Shown piece by piece: positions 1 to 5,709 of a stretch of 9,602 nt of DNA. This DNA is from JBEVMS01 sp040508515 (GTDB lineage Bacteria; Pseudomonadota; Gammaproteobacteria; Xanthomonadales; Rhodanobacteraceae). The notes under the pieces are model-generated. The model did no database searches and was not told where the DNA came from. It was given only the letters and a program-made list of their open reading frames with translations. The stretch spans positions 1 through 9,602 of the forward strand of contig JBEVMS010000046.1 of the NCBI GenBank assembly GCA_040508515.1, given 5' to 3'. The first letter of the stretch is position 1; every line of letters starts with the position of its first letter. Made by a program: the position numbers and the translations under genes.

Positions 1-740
1 AGCTTTTCCACTTCCTCAGCGATGCCCGAGCTGACCGCGCTGTTGCCGATGTTGGCGTTGATCTTGGTCAGGAAGTTGCGCCCGATGATCATCGGCTCGC
101 TTTCCGGGTGATTGATGTTGGCCGGAATGATCGCCCGCCCACGCGCCACCTCGTCACGCACGAATTCGGGGGTGATCAGCTTGGGCAGCGCCGCGCCGAA
201 GGCCTGGCCCGGATGCTGGTTGAGCAGCGCGCTGCCGTGCAGCGCCTCGATGCGCTGGTTTTCGCGGATCGCGATGAACTCCATTTCCGGCGTGACGATA
301 CCTCGGCGCGCGTAGTGCATCTGGGTCACGTTGGCGCCGCTGACTGCCCGACGCGGCGCGCGGGTGGTACCGAAGCGCAGCGCATCCAGCCGCGGATCGG
401 CCGCGCGCTGGCGGCCATAGGCCGAGCTCAGCCCAGCCAGTTGCTCGCTGTCGCCGCGCTCGGCGATCCAGCCGGCACGCAAGGCGGGCAAGCCGGCGGC
501 CAGATCGACGGTATAGGAAGGATCGGTGTAAGGACCGGAGGTGTCATACACCGTGATCGGCGGATTGACCTCGCCACCGAACAGGGTCGGCGTCTGCGCC
601 TGGCAGATTTCGCGCAAGGGCACGCGCAGGTCGGCACGACTGCCTTGCAGATGGATCTTGTGCGAGCCGGGAATCGGCCGTGTCACGGTATCGGACAGCT
701 GCTGCGCGGCACGCGCGAGTTCGGAAGGCTGGGCATTCAT
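1..740 (-). CDS. thiC: Phosphomethylpyrimidine synthase ThiC, N-terminal part (3' end outside window)
   Basis: ThiC is the radical-SAM enzyme that rearranges aminoimidazole ribotide to HMP-phosphate, the pyrimidine half of thiamine, in the cytoplasm. The minus strand reads open from an ATG at 738-740 to the window edge, giving about 246 residues that begin MNAQPSELARAAQQL. Family-typical stretches are visible: GSRADLRVPLREI, YDTSGPYTDP, VSGANVTQMHYARRGIVTPEMEF and IIPANINHPESEPMIIGRNF. The full protein is normally about 600-630 residues, so the barrel core and the C-terminal CX2CX4C cluster-binding motif lie beyond position 1. The start is supported by a GGAG at 749-752, eight bases upstream of the ATG. 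A TPP riboswitch sits directly upstream, as usual for this gene. The tetR-like gene lies upstream on the same strand, about 200 bases away, and is probably unrelated in function. Confidence 0.96.
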   Translation of the reverse strand, partial: MNAQPSELARAAQQLSDTVTRPIPGSHKIHLQGSRADLRVPLREICQAQTPTLFGGEVNPPITVYDTSGPYTDPSYTVDLAAGLPALRAGWIAERGDSEQLAGLSSAYGRQRAADPRLDALRFGTTRAPRRAVSGANVTQMHYARRGIVTPEMEFIAIRENQRIEALHGSALLNQHPGQAFGAALPKLITPEFVRDEVARGRAIIPANINHPESEPMIIGRNFLTKINANIGNSAVSSGIAEEVEK

Positions 741-809
741 CGTCGGGGCTCCGTCGGGGGAAGTGACGAAGCGGACGGCACCGGACGCACGGACTTAACC
801 CGTTGCGAC

Positions 810-888
810 GAAGCTCCCTACAGCGGTACTAGCCGCATCAGGTTCCAAGGGACTCTCTCAGCCGACCGATTGCCGGCACCCCCGCTTC
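810..888 (-). promoter_or_regulatory. TPP riboswitch (THI element) controlling thiC
   Basis: Read on the minus strand, this leader has the hallmarks of the thiamine pyrophosphate aptamer. A closing P1 stem pairs GAAGC (884-888) with GCTTC (810-814). Next come GGGGTGCC, the conserved GGCTGAGAGAG near 853-862, CCCTTGGAACCTGAT (837-850), GCGGCTAGTACCGC as a short hairpin, and TAGGGAG closing the second arm. TPP binding is known to shut off downstream thiamine genes. The 69 bases between the aptamer and the thiC start hold no GC hairpin followed by a T-run, so control is more likely at translation initiation than by transcription termination; that part is inference. I see no convincing promoter in 889-938, so the leader's transcription start is unresolved. 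Confidence 0.93.
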
Positions 889-938
889 AAACGCGCTCAT
901 TCAAGCACGAAGCGGCGGCGTTGGCGAGGAGACAGGAC

Positions 939-1589
939 TCAGCGCGGCAGATAGGCGCGCAGGAACGTGTTGACCGCCGCCTGCGCGTTGGCCTCAATTT
1001 CCTTGGCAAACGAGACAGGGCAATCTTCGCAACCGAACAGCCGGCGCAGCAGCAGGTCGCCTTTGAGCAGGGCAAAGAACTGACGCGTCGCCACTGGCAC
1101 GTCGTCAATATCCAACTGGCCGGCATCCACCGCCTGCTGCAACAAGCGTTCCAACAGCTTGTTGGTGCGCGCCGGACCCTCTTCCCATAACAGCCGGCCG
1201 TAGCGCGGGTTGCCCTGGCGGCAATCACTCAGGATCGCGCGGAAGGTGCCGGCGGTCTGCGGATCGCAATCGTTATGCGCATGCACATTGGCGATGCGCT
1301 GCAGAATTTCGCGGATCGACTTGGTCGGCTCGTACTGGAAGATGTCCTCCGGCAGCAGATCCTGAATGCGTGCGCGGATCACCTCGCGAAACAGGTTGTC
1401 CTTGTCGCCGAAGTGGCTGTAGACGGTCAGCTTGGAGACATTGGCTTCGGCCGCGACGGCGTCCATGCTGGTGCCGGCAAACGCATTGCGAATGAACAAG
1501 CCCTTTGCCGCTTCAAGAATCGCTGCACGTTTCTCCATGTCCTTGGGGCGACCCGGTCCCTGCGTTTTGGACTCCAGGCTGGCATTCAT
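939..1589 (-). CDS. TetR/AcrR-family transcriptional regulator (AefR-like C-terminal domain)
   Basis: A 216-residue one-component DNA-binding repressor. An N-terminal arm with GRPKDMEKRAAILEAA (from residue 13) leads into the helix-turn-helix, residues about 39-67, where GTSMDAVAAEANVSKLTVYSHFGDKDNLF carries the family signature, including the YSHFGDK recognition-helix end. The remainder is helical and resembles the ligand-binding or dimerisation domain of AefR-like members (FRAILSDCRQGNPRYGRLLWEEGP, then a C-terminal FLRAYLPR). The ATG at 1587-1589 is supported by GAAGG at 1600-1604 and by a promoter just upstream; a second ATG at codon 18 would cut off the arm. The gene is divergent from a small gene at 1674, with overlapping promoters, so autoregulation plus control of that neighbour is the simplest guess. 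The ligand is unknown. Members of this group often control efflux, and tolC lies about 1.3 kb away, but no direct link is visible. Confidence 0.93.
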   Translation of the reverse strand: MNASLESKTQGPGRPKDMEKRAAILEAAKGLFIRNAFAGTSMDAVAAEANVSKLTVYSHFGDKDNLFREVIRARIQDLLPEDIFQYEPTKSIREILQRIANVHAHNDCDPQTAGTFRAILSDCRQGNPRYGRLLWEEGPARTNKLLERLLQQAVDAGQLDIDDVPVATRQFFALLKGDLLLRRLFGCEDCPVSFAKEIEANAQAAVNTFLRAYLPR

Positions 1590-1593
1590 GATG

Positions 1594-1620
1594 CTTGTAC
1601 CTTCACAAAGTGGCGATCGC
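1594..1620. promoter_or_regulatory. Candidate operator palindromes between the divergent genes
   Basis: Two dyads lie in the promoter zone: TTGT (1595-1598) with ACAA (1605-1608) around a 6-base centre, overlapping the plus-strand -35; and the perfect 8-base palindrome GCGATCGC (1613-1620) in the spacer of the plus-strand promoter, just beside the predicted tetR start site. TetR-type repressors bind short palindromes in exactly such gaps. Which dyad, if either, is the true operator cannot be told from sequence alone. Confidence 0.3.
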
Positions 1621-1630
1621 TGTTTATTAT
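1602..1630 (+). promoter_or_regulatory. Predicted promoter of the small gene at 1674
   Basis: TTCACA (1602-1607, 5 of 6 to -35) and TATTAT (1625-1630, 5 of 6 to -10) are separated by exactly 17 bases on the plus strand. Transcription would start near 1637. It overlaps the divergent tetR promoter almost completely, so the two polymerases would compete and one bound repressor could block both. Confidence 0.5.
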
Positions 1631-1654
1631 ACGCGCCGGTTCAATTATTTTCCA
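1626..1654 (-). promoter_or_regulatory. Predicted promoter of the tetR-like gene
   Basis: The minus strand has a perfect TATAAT (-10) at 1626-1631 and, after a 17-base spacer, TGGAAA (4 of 6 to the -35 consensus) at 1649-1654. Transcription would start near 1619 and leave a leader of about 30 bases before the ATG at 1589. The -10 lies on the same bases as the -10 of the opposite promoter. Confidence 0.55.
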
Positions 1655-1673
1655 GAGCCGTCCCATTCCCATC

Positions 1674-2012
1674 ATGCCGATGCCTATGACTTCCTCCGAA
1701 CTACGGCTTAGTGACGCCTACCGCGAAGCACAGCGGGTGCTGACGTATTGGTTGGAGCAACGCACGCCGGGAGCTATCCGGCGCAGCGCGTTCGCCGTTC
1801 GTGCAGCGTTGGCCAAACTGGAACAGCACGAGCGACACCGCCTCGCACGTTGGCTGGCGTGGTTGCAAGTGGCGGCGGGAAGCCGCGGCGAAGCCGGCCC
1901 TCAAGCGCGCCTGCAGCGGTTGGACGGGGCGTTGTTCCATGCCTACCAACAAGCCCTGCAACGGCTGCCAGCCATGGCGACGGGCGCCCACGAGCGGCGA
2001 CTCAGCGCGTGA
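1674..2012 (+). CDS. Small hypothetical protein (112 aa), Arg/Leu/Ala-rich and helical
   Basis: I do not recognise this protein. It has three in-frame ATGs at 1674, 1680 and 1686; the third would give a protein beginning MTSSELRLSDAYREAQRVL. The body (AIRRSAFAVRAALAKLEQHERHRLARWLAWLQVA, then ARLQRLDGALFHAYQQALQRL) looks like amphipathic helices rich in Arg, Leu and Gln. There is no signal peptide, membrane segment or cysteine. G/C at third positions is high and matches the neighbours, which supports real coding. A well-spaced promoter precedes it, but none of the three starts has a convincing ribosome-binding site (only CAGAG at 1653-1657, too far away). Divergence from a TetR-like gene suggests it may be the regulator's target. 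A chance ORF cannot be excluded. Confidence 0.5.
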   Translation: MPMPMTSSELRLSDAYREAQRVLTYWLEQRTPGAIRRSAFAVRAALAKLEQHERHRLARWLAWLQVAAGSRGEAGPQARLQRLDGALFHAYQQALQRLPAMATGAHERRLSA

Positions 2013-2142
2013 CGGTTCGAGCGGTCCGCGGCACGATCACGGGCAAGCGTTGGTCCAGCAACGGTATGGCGACGGCATGACGTTTATCCGGTGAACGCGG
2101 TGACTTTCGGCACTACGGCCGGCCAAACCAGGGCCCCAGTCT

Positions 2143-2170
2143 TTGCCATTGTCGGATCAGGGCCTAGCAT
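2143..2170 (+). promoter_or_regulatory. Candidate promoter for the methyltransferase-like gene and tolC
   Basis: The 203-base gap 2013-2215 holds no ORF of note. Its best signal is TTGCCA (2143-2148, 5 of 6) followed after 16 bases by TAGCAT (2165-2170, 4 of 6), then the AT-rich stretch 2169-2182. It would drive the gene at 2216 and, by read-through, tolC. I see no terminator for the upstream small gene in this gap. Confidence 0.3.
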
Positions 2171-2215
2171 TTATCCTTTTTTCAGCTATTTCAGCTCCGT
2201 ACGGGATGCAGCAAA

Positions 2216-2881
2216 ATGGTTATGAACGTCGAACAGGCCCGGCAGAACATGGTTGAAAACCAGGTCCGCCCGTGGGAAGTACTCGATGCCCAGGTGCTTG
2301 AGGTGATCGCGCGGGTGCGCCGCGAGGATTTCGTCGCGCCTGCCTATCGCAATGTCGCGTTCGCTGACCTCTGCCTGCCCTTGGCGCATGGCGAGGTGAT
2401 GATGAAGCCGGTGATCGAAGGCCGCCTGCTCCAATCATTGACGCTGGCGCCGACCGACCGGGTGCTGGAAATCGGTACCGGCTCGGGCTTTTTGACCGCC
2501 TGTCTGGCCAGCCTGGCGCACGCCGGACATGTCACCAGCGTAGACATGCATGCCGATTTCATCGAGACCGCCGCGACGCGTCTGGCGCGCGCTGGCCTCG
2601 CGAACGTTACGCTGGCGGTCGGCGAGGCGGTAAGCGAATGGTCACCCAGCGAAAGCTTCGATGCGCTGGTGATCACCGGCGCGGTGGCGCAGTTGCCAGA
2701 GCGTTTCCTTGGCTGGCTCAACCCGGGTGGGCGGCTGTTTGTGGTACGCGGGCAATCGCCGGCGCAGCAAGCGGTGCTGCTTACTCATGAGGGCCATGGC
2801 CGCTATCGTGAAGAAAGCCTGTTCGAGACCGATCTACCTTATTTAGCGCATGCCGAACCGTCCCGACGCTTCGTACTTTGA
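2216..2881 (+). CDS. PCMT-fold SAM-dependent methyltransferase-like protein
   Basis: This 221-residue protein has the layout of protein-L-isoaspartate O-methyltransferase (PIMT), which repairs isoaspartyl damage in proteins. The N-terminal segment REDFVAPAYRNVAFADLCLPL matches the family's N-terminal region. Motif I, VLEIGTGSGFLTACLA (from residue 83), is the SAM-binding glycine loop; VTSVDMHADFIETA supplies the acidic ribose-binding strand end; FDALVITGAVAQLP and LNPGGRLFVVRG are later core strands. Odd point: the GQTISQP substrate-site motif of true PIMTs is here GEVMMKP (residues 59-65), with no Ser/Thr, so isoaspartyl activity is doubtful. ATG 2216 is chosen because GGGA at 2203-2206 is correctly spaced; ATG 2222 is the alternative. 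The gene ends 33 bases before tolC, so the two are probably cotranscribed. Confidence 0.88.
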   Translation: MVMNVEQARQNMVENQVRPWEVLDAQVLEVIARVRREDFVAPAYRNVAFADLCLPLAHGEVMMKPVIEGRLLQSLTLAPTDRVLEIGTGSGFLTACLASLAHAGHVTSVDMHADFIETAATRLARAGLANVTLAVGEAVSEWSPSESFDALVITGAVAQLPERFLGWLNPGGRLFVVRGQSPAQQAVLLTHEGHGRYREESLFETDLPYLAHAEPSRRFVL

Positions 2882-2914
2882 CTCATTCTTGACACTTTCC
2901 CACGAGGCGCCCCC

Positions 2915-4282
2915 ATGCGTTTGAAGCTTCTTCCCCTGGCCCTGGTACTGGCTGCGACCCCGCTGCTCAGCCATAGCGAGGATTTGCTGGATGCTTACCG
3001 AGAAGCCCGCGCCAGCGATCCTACCCTGGCCCAATCGGATGCCAGTCGGTTAGCCACCGCCGAGAACGTGCCACAAGCGCGCGCGCTACTGTTGCCGCAG
3101 CTGTCCGCCGGATTGAGCCTGCAGCAGCAAAGCAGTAGCGGACCGCATGATGCCCAAATCGATCAGACCACGGGCGAGCTGATTCCCGCCTACGACACGG
3201 GCCATGTGCGCAGCCGTACGCCGTCGGTGACATTAAGCCAATCGGTACTCGATTTCAGTAAGTACGCCGACCTCAAGGTCGCCCATTCGCAGGTCGATGC
3301 GCAGGACCAGGCCTACCAGGCCGCCCTGCAGGATCTCTACATCCGCGTCGCCACGGCGTACTTCGGCGTACTCACCAGCATCGACCAGTTGACCTTCGCG
3401 CAGGCCAACGAGGAGGCTTTCCGGCAGACCTACGAACAGTCCGATCAGCGCTACAAGGTCGGCCTCTCCGCGATCACCGATGTCTATCAGTCCAAGGCGT
3501 CTTACGAGTCGGCCAAGGCTGACACCATCACCGCGCAGAACACCCTCAACGACGCCCGCGAGGCGCTGACCCAGGTCACCGGCACCGCCAGCGAAAACCT
3601 CAAGAAGCTACGCGATCAGTTGCCGATGGAGCCGCCCACGCCGAACGATCCGGACGCTTGGGTCAAGCAGGCGCTGGCCTCCAACCCGACCATCCTGTCG
3701 CAGCAGTACAGCGTCGCCGCCGCCGAGCACAGCATCAGTGCGGCCCGCGCCGGCCACCTGCCGACCATCAACCTCACCGCCAGCCGCGGCAAAACCACCA
3801 GTTGGAGCCAGAACTCACTGCCGCCGGGCATCGATAGCTCCATCGGCAATGGCCGCTACTCCAGCACGATCGGGCTGACCCTGACTGTGCCGATCTTCGA
3901 AGGCGGCCTGATCCAGTCGCAGGTACGCCAAGCCATCGCCAACCGCGACGGCGCGCAGGACGGCCTGGAAGTACAACGGCGCGCGGTAATCCGCACCACG
4001 CTCAACGATTTCCGCACCGTGCTGGCGGGGATTCCCCAGGTCGAAGCGGCCAAGTCCGCGGTGGATTCGGCGCAGAAGGCGCTCGACGCCAGCCGCGCTG
4101 GCTTCCAGGTCGGCACCCAGACCTTGCTGGACGTATTGACCGCGATCCAGACGCTGACCTCCTCGCAGAGCAGCTATTCGCAGACGCGCCACCAGTTCAT
4201 TCTCAACAAGCTGCTATTGAAGCAATCCAGCGGCACGATCGACCTGAAGGACTTGGAACAGGTCAATAGCTTGCTGGAGTGA
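2915..4282 (+). CDS. tolC: TolC-family outer-membrane channel protein
   Basis: TolC forms the trimeric outer-membrane and periplasmic tunnel used by type I secretion and tripartite efflux pumps. The 455-residue product starts with a signal peptide (residues 1 to about 21, MRLKLLPLALVLAATPLLSHS) and shows the two-fold internal repeat of the family. Repeat one contains VLLPQL-like, SQSVLDFSKYADLKVA, ATAYFGVL and VGLSAITDVYQSKASY (from residue 182). Repeat two contains GHLPTINLTASRG, VPIFEGGLIQSQVRQA and VGTQTLLDVLTAIQTL (from about 399), ending FILNKLLLKQSSGTIDLKDLEQVNSLLE. It resembles E. coli TolC segment by segment but lacks that protein's roughly 40-residue dispensable C-terminal tail. GAGG at 2904-2907 lies seven bases before the ATG. 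No inner-membrane pump or adaptor gene is nearby, so it is probably a shared, general-purpose TolC. A strong terminator follows. Confidence 0.95.
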   Translation: MRLKLLPLALVLAATPLLSHSEDLLDAYREARASDPTLAQSDASRLATAENVPQARALLLPQLSAGLSLQQQSSSGPHDAQIDQTTGELIPAYDTGHVRSRTPSVTLSQSVLDFSKYADLKVAHSQVDAQDQAYQAALQDLYIRVATAYFGVLTSIDQLTFAQANEEAFRQTYEQSDQRYKVGLSAITDVYQSKASYESAKADTITAQNTLNDAREALTQVTGTASENLKKLRDQLPMEPPTPNDPDAWVKQALASNPTILSQQYSVAAAEHSISAARAGHLPTINLTASRGKTTSWSQNSLPPGIDSSIGNGRYSSTIGLTLTVPIFEGGLIQSQVRQAIANRDGAQDGLEVQRRAVIRTTLNDFRTVLAGIPQVEAAKSAVDSAQKALDASRAGFQVGTQTLLDVLTAIQTLTSSQSSYSQTRHQFILNKLLLKQSSGTIDLKDLEQVNSLLE

Positions 4283-4303
4283 TCCGCGCTCAACGGCCGA
4301 TGC

Positions 4304-4353
4304 AAAGGGCCCCCGGAACCTGGACACCCGTCCACATTCCGGGGGCCCTTTTT
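4304..4353. terminator. Strong intrinsic terminator shared by tolC and waaA
   Basis: A perfect 15-bp inverted repeat (arms 4304-4318 and 4337-4351; AAAGGGCCCCCGGAA and its complement) is followed on the plus strand by a run of five T (4349-4353). The 18-base loop contains a second small hairpin, TGGAC (4321-4325) with GTCCA (4330-4334). It lies 22 bases past the tolC stop and one base past the waaA stop on the other strand. It should stop transcripts from both sides, better on the plus strand because the minus-strand side has only three U. Confidence 0.93.
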
Positions 4354-5618
4354 CATTTCTGCAGCAAGCCGTCGATCAAGCGCAGCACGCGCTGCACCGC
4401 GCCCCGCTCGCTGTCGAAAACCGCGCGCGCGCGCAGCCCCATGCGCTGGCGCCGCTCACCATCGCGCAACAAGCCGATCACTTCGCCGCCCAGTTGCTCG
4501 GCGGCGGCGACACGCTCACCGCCACCTTCGCGGATCAGGGTCAGCGTGCCTTCCTCAAAATTGAAGGTGTGCGGGCCAACCAACACCGGCGTCGCCAGCG
4601 AGGCCGGTTCCAGCACGTTGTGACCGCCGATCGGCACCAGGCTGCCGCCCACAAATGCGAGATCGGCCGCGGCGAAAAACGGCATCAGCTCGCCCATCGA
4701 ATCGATCACGAAAACCTGATGCGCGGGATGCGGCACGCCATCGCCACTGCGCGTGGCCGTGGCGAAGCCCAGGCTGCGCACCGAAGTCTCGACCAGCTTG
4801 AAGCGCTCCGGATGCCGGGGTGCAATCAGTAGCAGCGCATCGGGCAACCGCTGCAACACCGCCAGATGCGCCTCCAGCACCGGCAGCTCCTCGCCCTCGT
4901 GGGTGCTGGCGGCGATCCACACCGGCCGCAAGCGCCCCCATTGCTGGCGCAGCGCATCGCCGTCCCGCTGCGCATCGATCGGCATCGGCATGTCGAATTT
5001 CAGGTTGCCGGTGACCACGATGCTGTCCGGATCGGCGCCCAGCCGGCGATATCGCGCGGCGTCGGTTTCCGATTGCGCGGCAATCTGGCGCACGCTGCGC
5101 AAGGCCGCCTTCACCAGCCTGGCCAACGGTTTGTAGCCGCGCAGCGAGCGCTCGGAAAGACGCGCGTTGACGATCATCAACGGAACGCCCAGCCGCTGGC
5201 AGGCGTCATAGAGGTTGGGCCAGATTTCGGTTTCCACGATGATCCCCAACCGTGGCCGGATCCGCCGCAGAAAACGATTGACCGCGAACGGCAGGTCATA
5301 GGGCAGATAGACGTGGAACACGCTATCGCCGAACAACTTCTGCACCCGCTGCGAGCCGGTTGGGGTGACCGTGGTAACTACCAGTGGCGCCTCGGGATAG
5401 TGCTGGCGCAGGGCCTTGATCAACGGCTCGGCCGCGTTGACTTCACCGACCGACACCGCATGCACCCACAAACTGTCCTTGAAGCCCGGCGCCGCGAAGC
5501 CGCCGAAACGCTCATGCCAACGGTGCCGGTATTGATGAAATTGCACCCCGCGCAGCAGCATGCGCAGCACGAACAAGGGCGTGACCAGGTACATCGCGAA
5601 GGTATACAGGTAACGCAA
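4353..5618 (-). CDS. waaA: 3-deoxy-D-manno-octulosonic acid (Kdo) transferase WaaA/KdtA
   Basis: WaaA is the GT30 enzyme that transfers Kdo from CMP-Kdo to lipid IVA on the cytoplasmic face of the inner membrane, the step that begins the LPS core. A hydrophobic N-terminal anchor (YLYTFAMYLVTPLFVLRML) precedes HAVSVGE, whose Glu59 aligns with the catalytic Glu60 of E. coli. Then come TTVTPTGSQRV, YLPYDLPFAVNRFL, ETEIWPNL, IVNARLSERS, TGNLKFD, WIAASTHEGEE, LIAPRHPERF, AFVGGSLVPIGGHNVLEPA and VGPHTFNF, all family landmarks. Start choice: the frame is open to TTG 5652-5654 (433 aa), but a TATACT promoter element covers that codon. TTG 5616-5618 gives MRYLYTFAMYLVTP and 421 aa, which aligns end to end with E. 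coli WaaA (425 aa). ATG 5592-5594 is a third option. It is divergent from lpxL and convergent with tolC. Whether it adds one or two Kdo cannot be read from sequence. Confidence 0.95.
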   Translation of the reverse strand: MRYLYTFAMYLVTPLFVLRMLLRGVQFHQYRHRWHERFGGFAAPGFKDSLWVHAVSVGEVNAAEPLIKALRQHYPEAPLVVTTVTPTGSQRVQKLFGDSVFHVYLPYDLPFAVNRFLRRIRPRLGIIVETEIWPNLYDACQRLGVPLMIVNARLSERSLRGYKPLARLVKAALRSVRQIAAQSETDAARYRRLGADPDSIVVTGNLKFDMPMPIDAQRDGDALRQQWGRLRPVWIAASTHEGEELPVLEAHLAVLQRLPDALLLIAPRHPERFKLVETSVRSLGFATATRSGDGVPHPAHQVFVIDSMGELMPFFAAADLAFVGGSLVPIGGHNVLEPASLATPVLVGPHTFNFEEGTLTLIREGGGERVAAAEQLGGEVIGLLRDGERRQRMGLRARAVFDSERGAVQRVLRLIDGLLQK

Positions 5619-5653
5619 GCTAGGACTCGATGCGGCGCGCGGGCGAACGACCA

Positions 5654-5679
5654 AGTATAACGGCCGCGCTCGATCTCAA
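5654..5679 (-). promoter_or_regulatory. Possible waaA promoter overlapping the upstream TTG
   Basis: The minus strand shows TATACT at 5654-5659 (5 of 6 to -10), with TTGAGA at 5674-5679 upstream. The spacer is only 14 bases, shorter than ideal, so the -35 assignment is uncertain. If the -10 is real, transcription starts near 5647, downstream of the first TTG codon. The divergent lpxL gene has only a weak -10-like TACACT at 5696-5701. Confidence 0.3.
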
Positions 5680-5709
5680 CCGCGCGCGCAGCCGCTACAC
5701 TAGGCCGTT

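Noticed and set aside
108..1190. A 360-residue plus-strand ORF across thiC and the TetR-like gene
   Set aside because: It is antisense to two well-supported minus-strand genes and the riboswitch, and its translation has no family resemblance; long open shadow frames are expected at this GC content.
2889..2894. Perfect TTGACA -35 box before tolC
   Set aside because: No -10-like hexamer lies 16-18 bases downstream; that position falls on the tolC start codon, so it is probably chance.
4422..4434. Alternating CG run inside waaA that might form Z-DNA
   Set aside because: It encodes an Arg/Ala-rich helix (LRARAVF) in a GC-rich genome; composition explains it.
4866..5660. A 264-residue plus-strand ORF opposite waaA
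   Set aside because: It is a shadow of the strongly conserved waaA frame; its His/Arg/Gln-rich translation is typical of antisense GC-rich frames.
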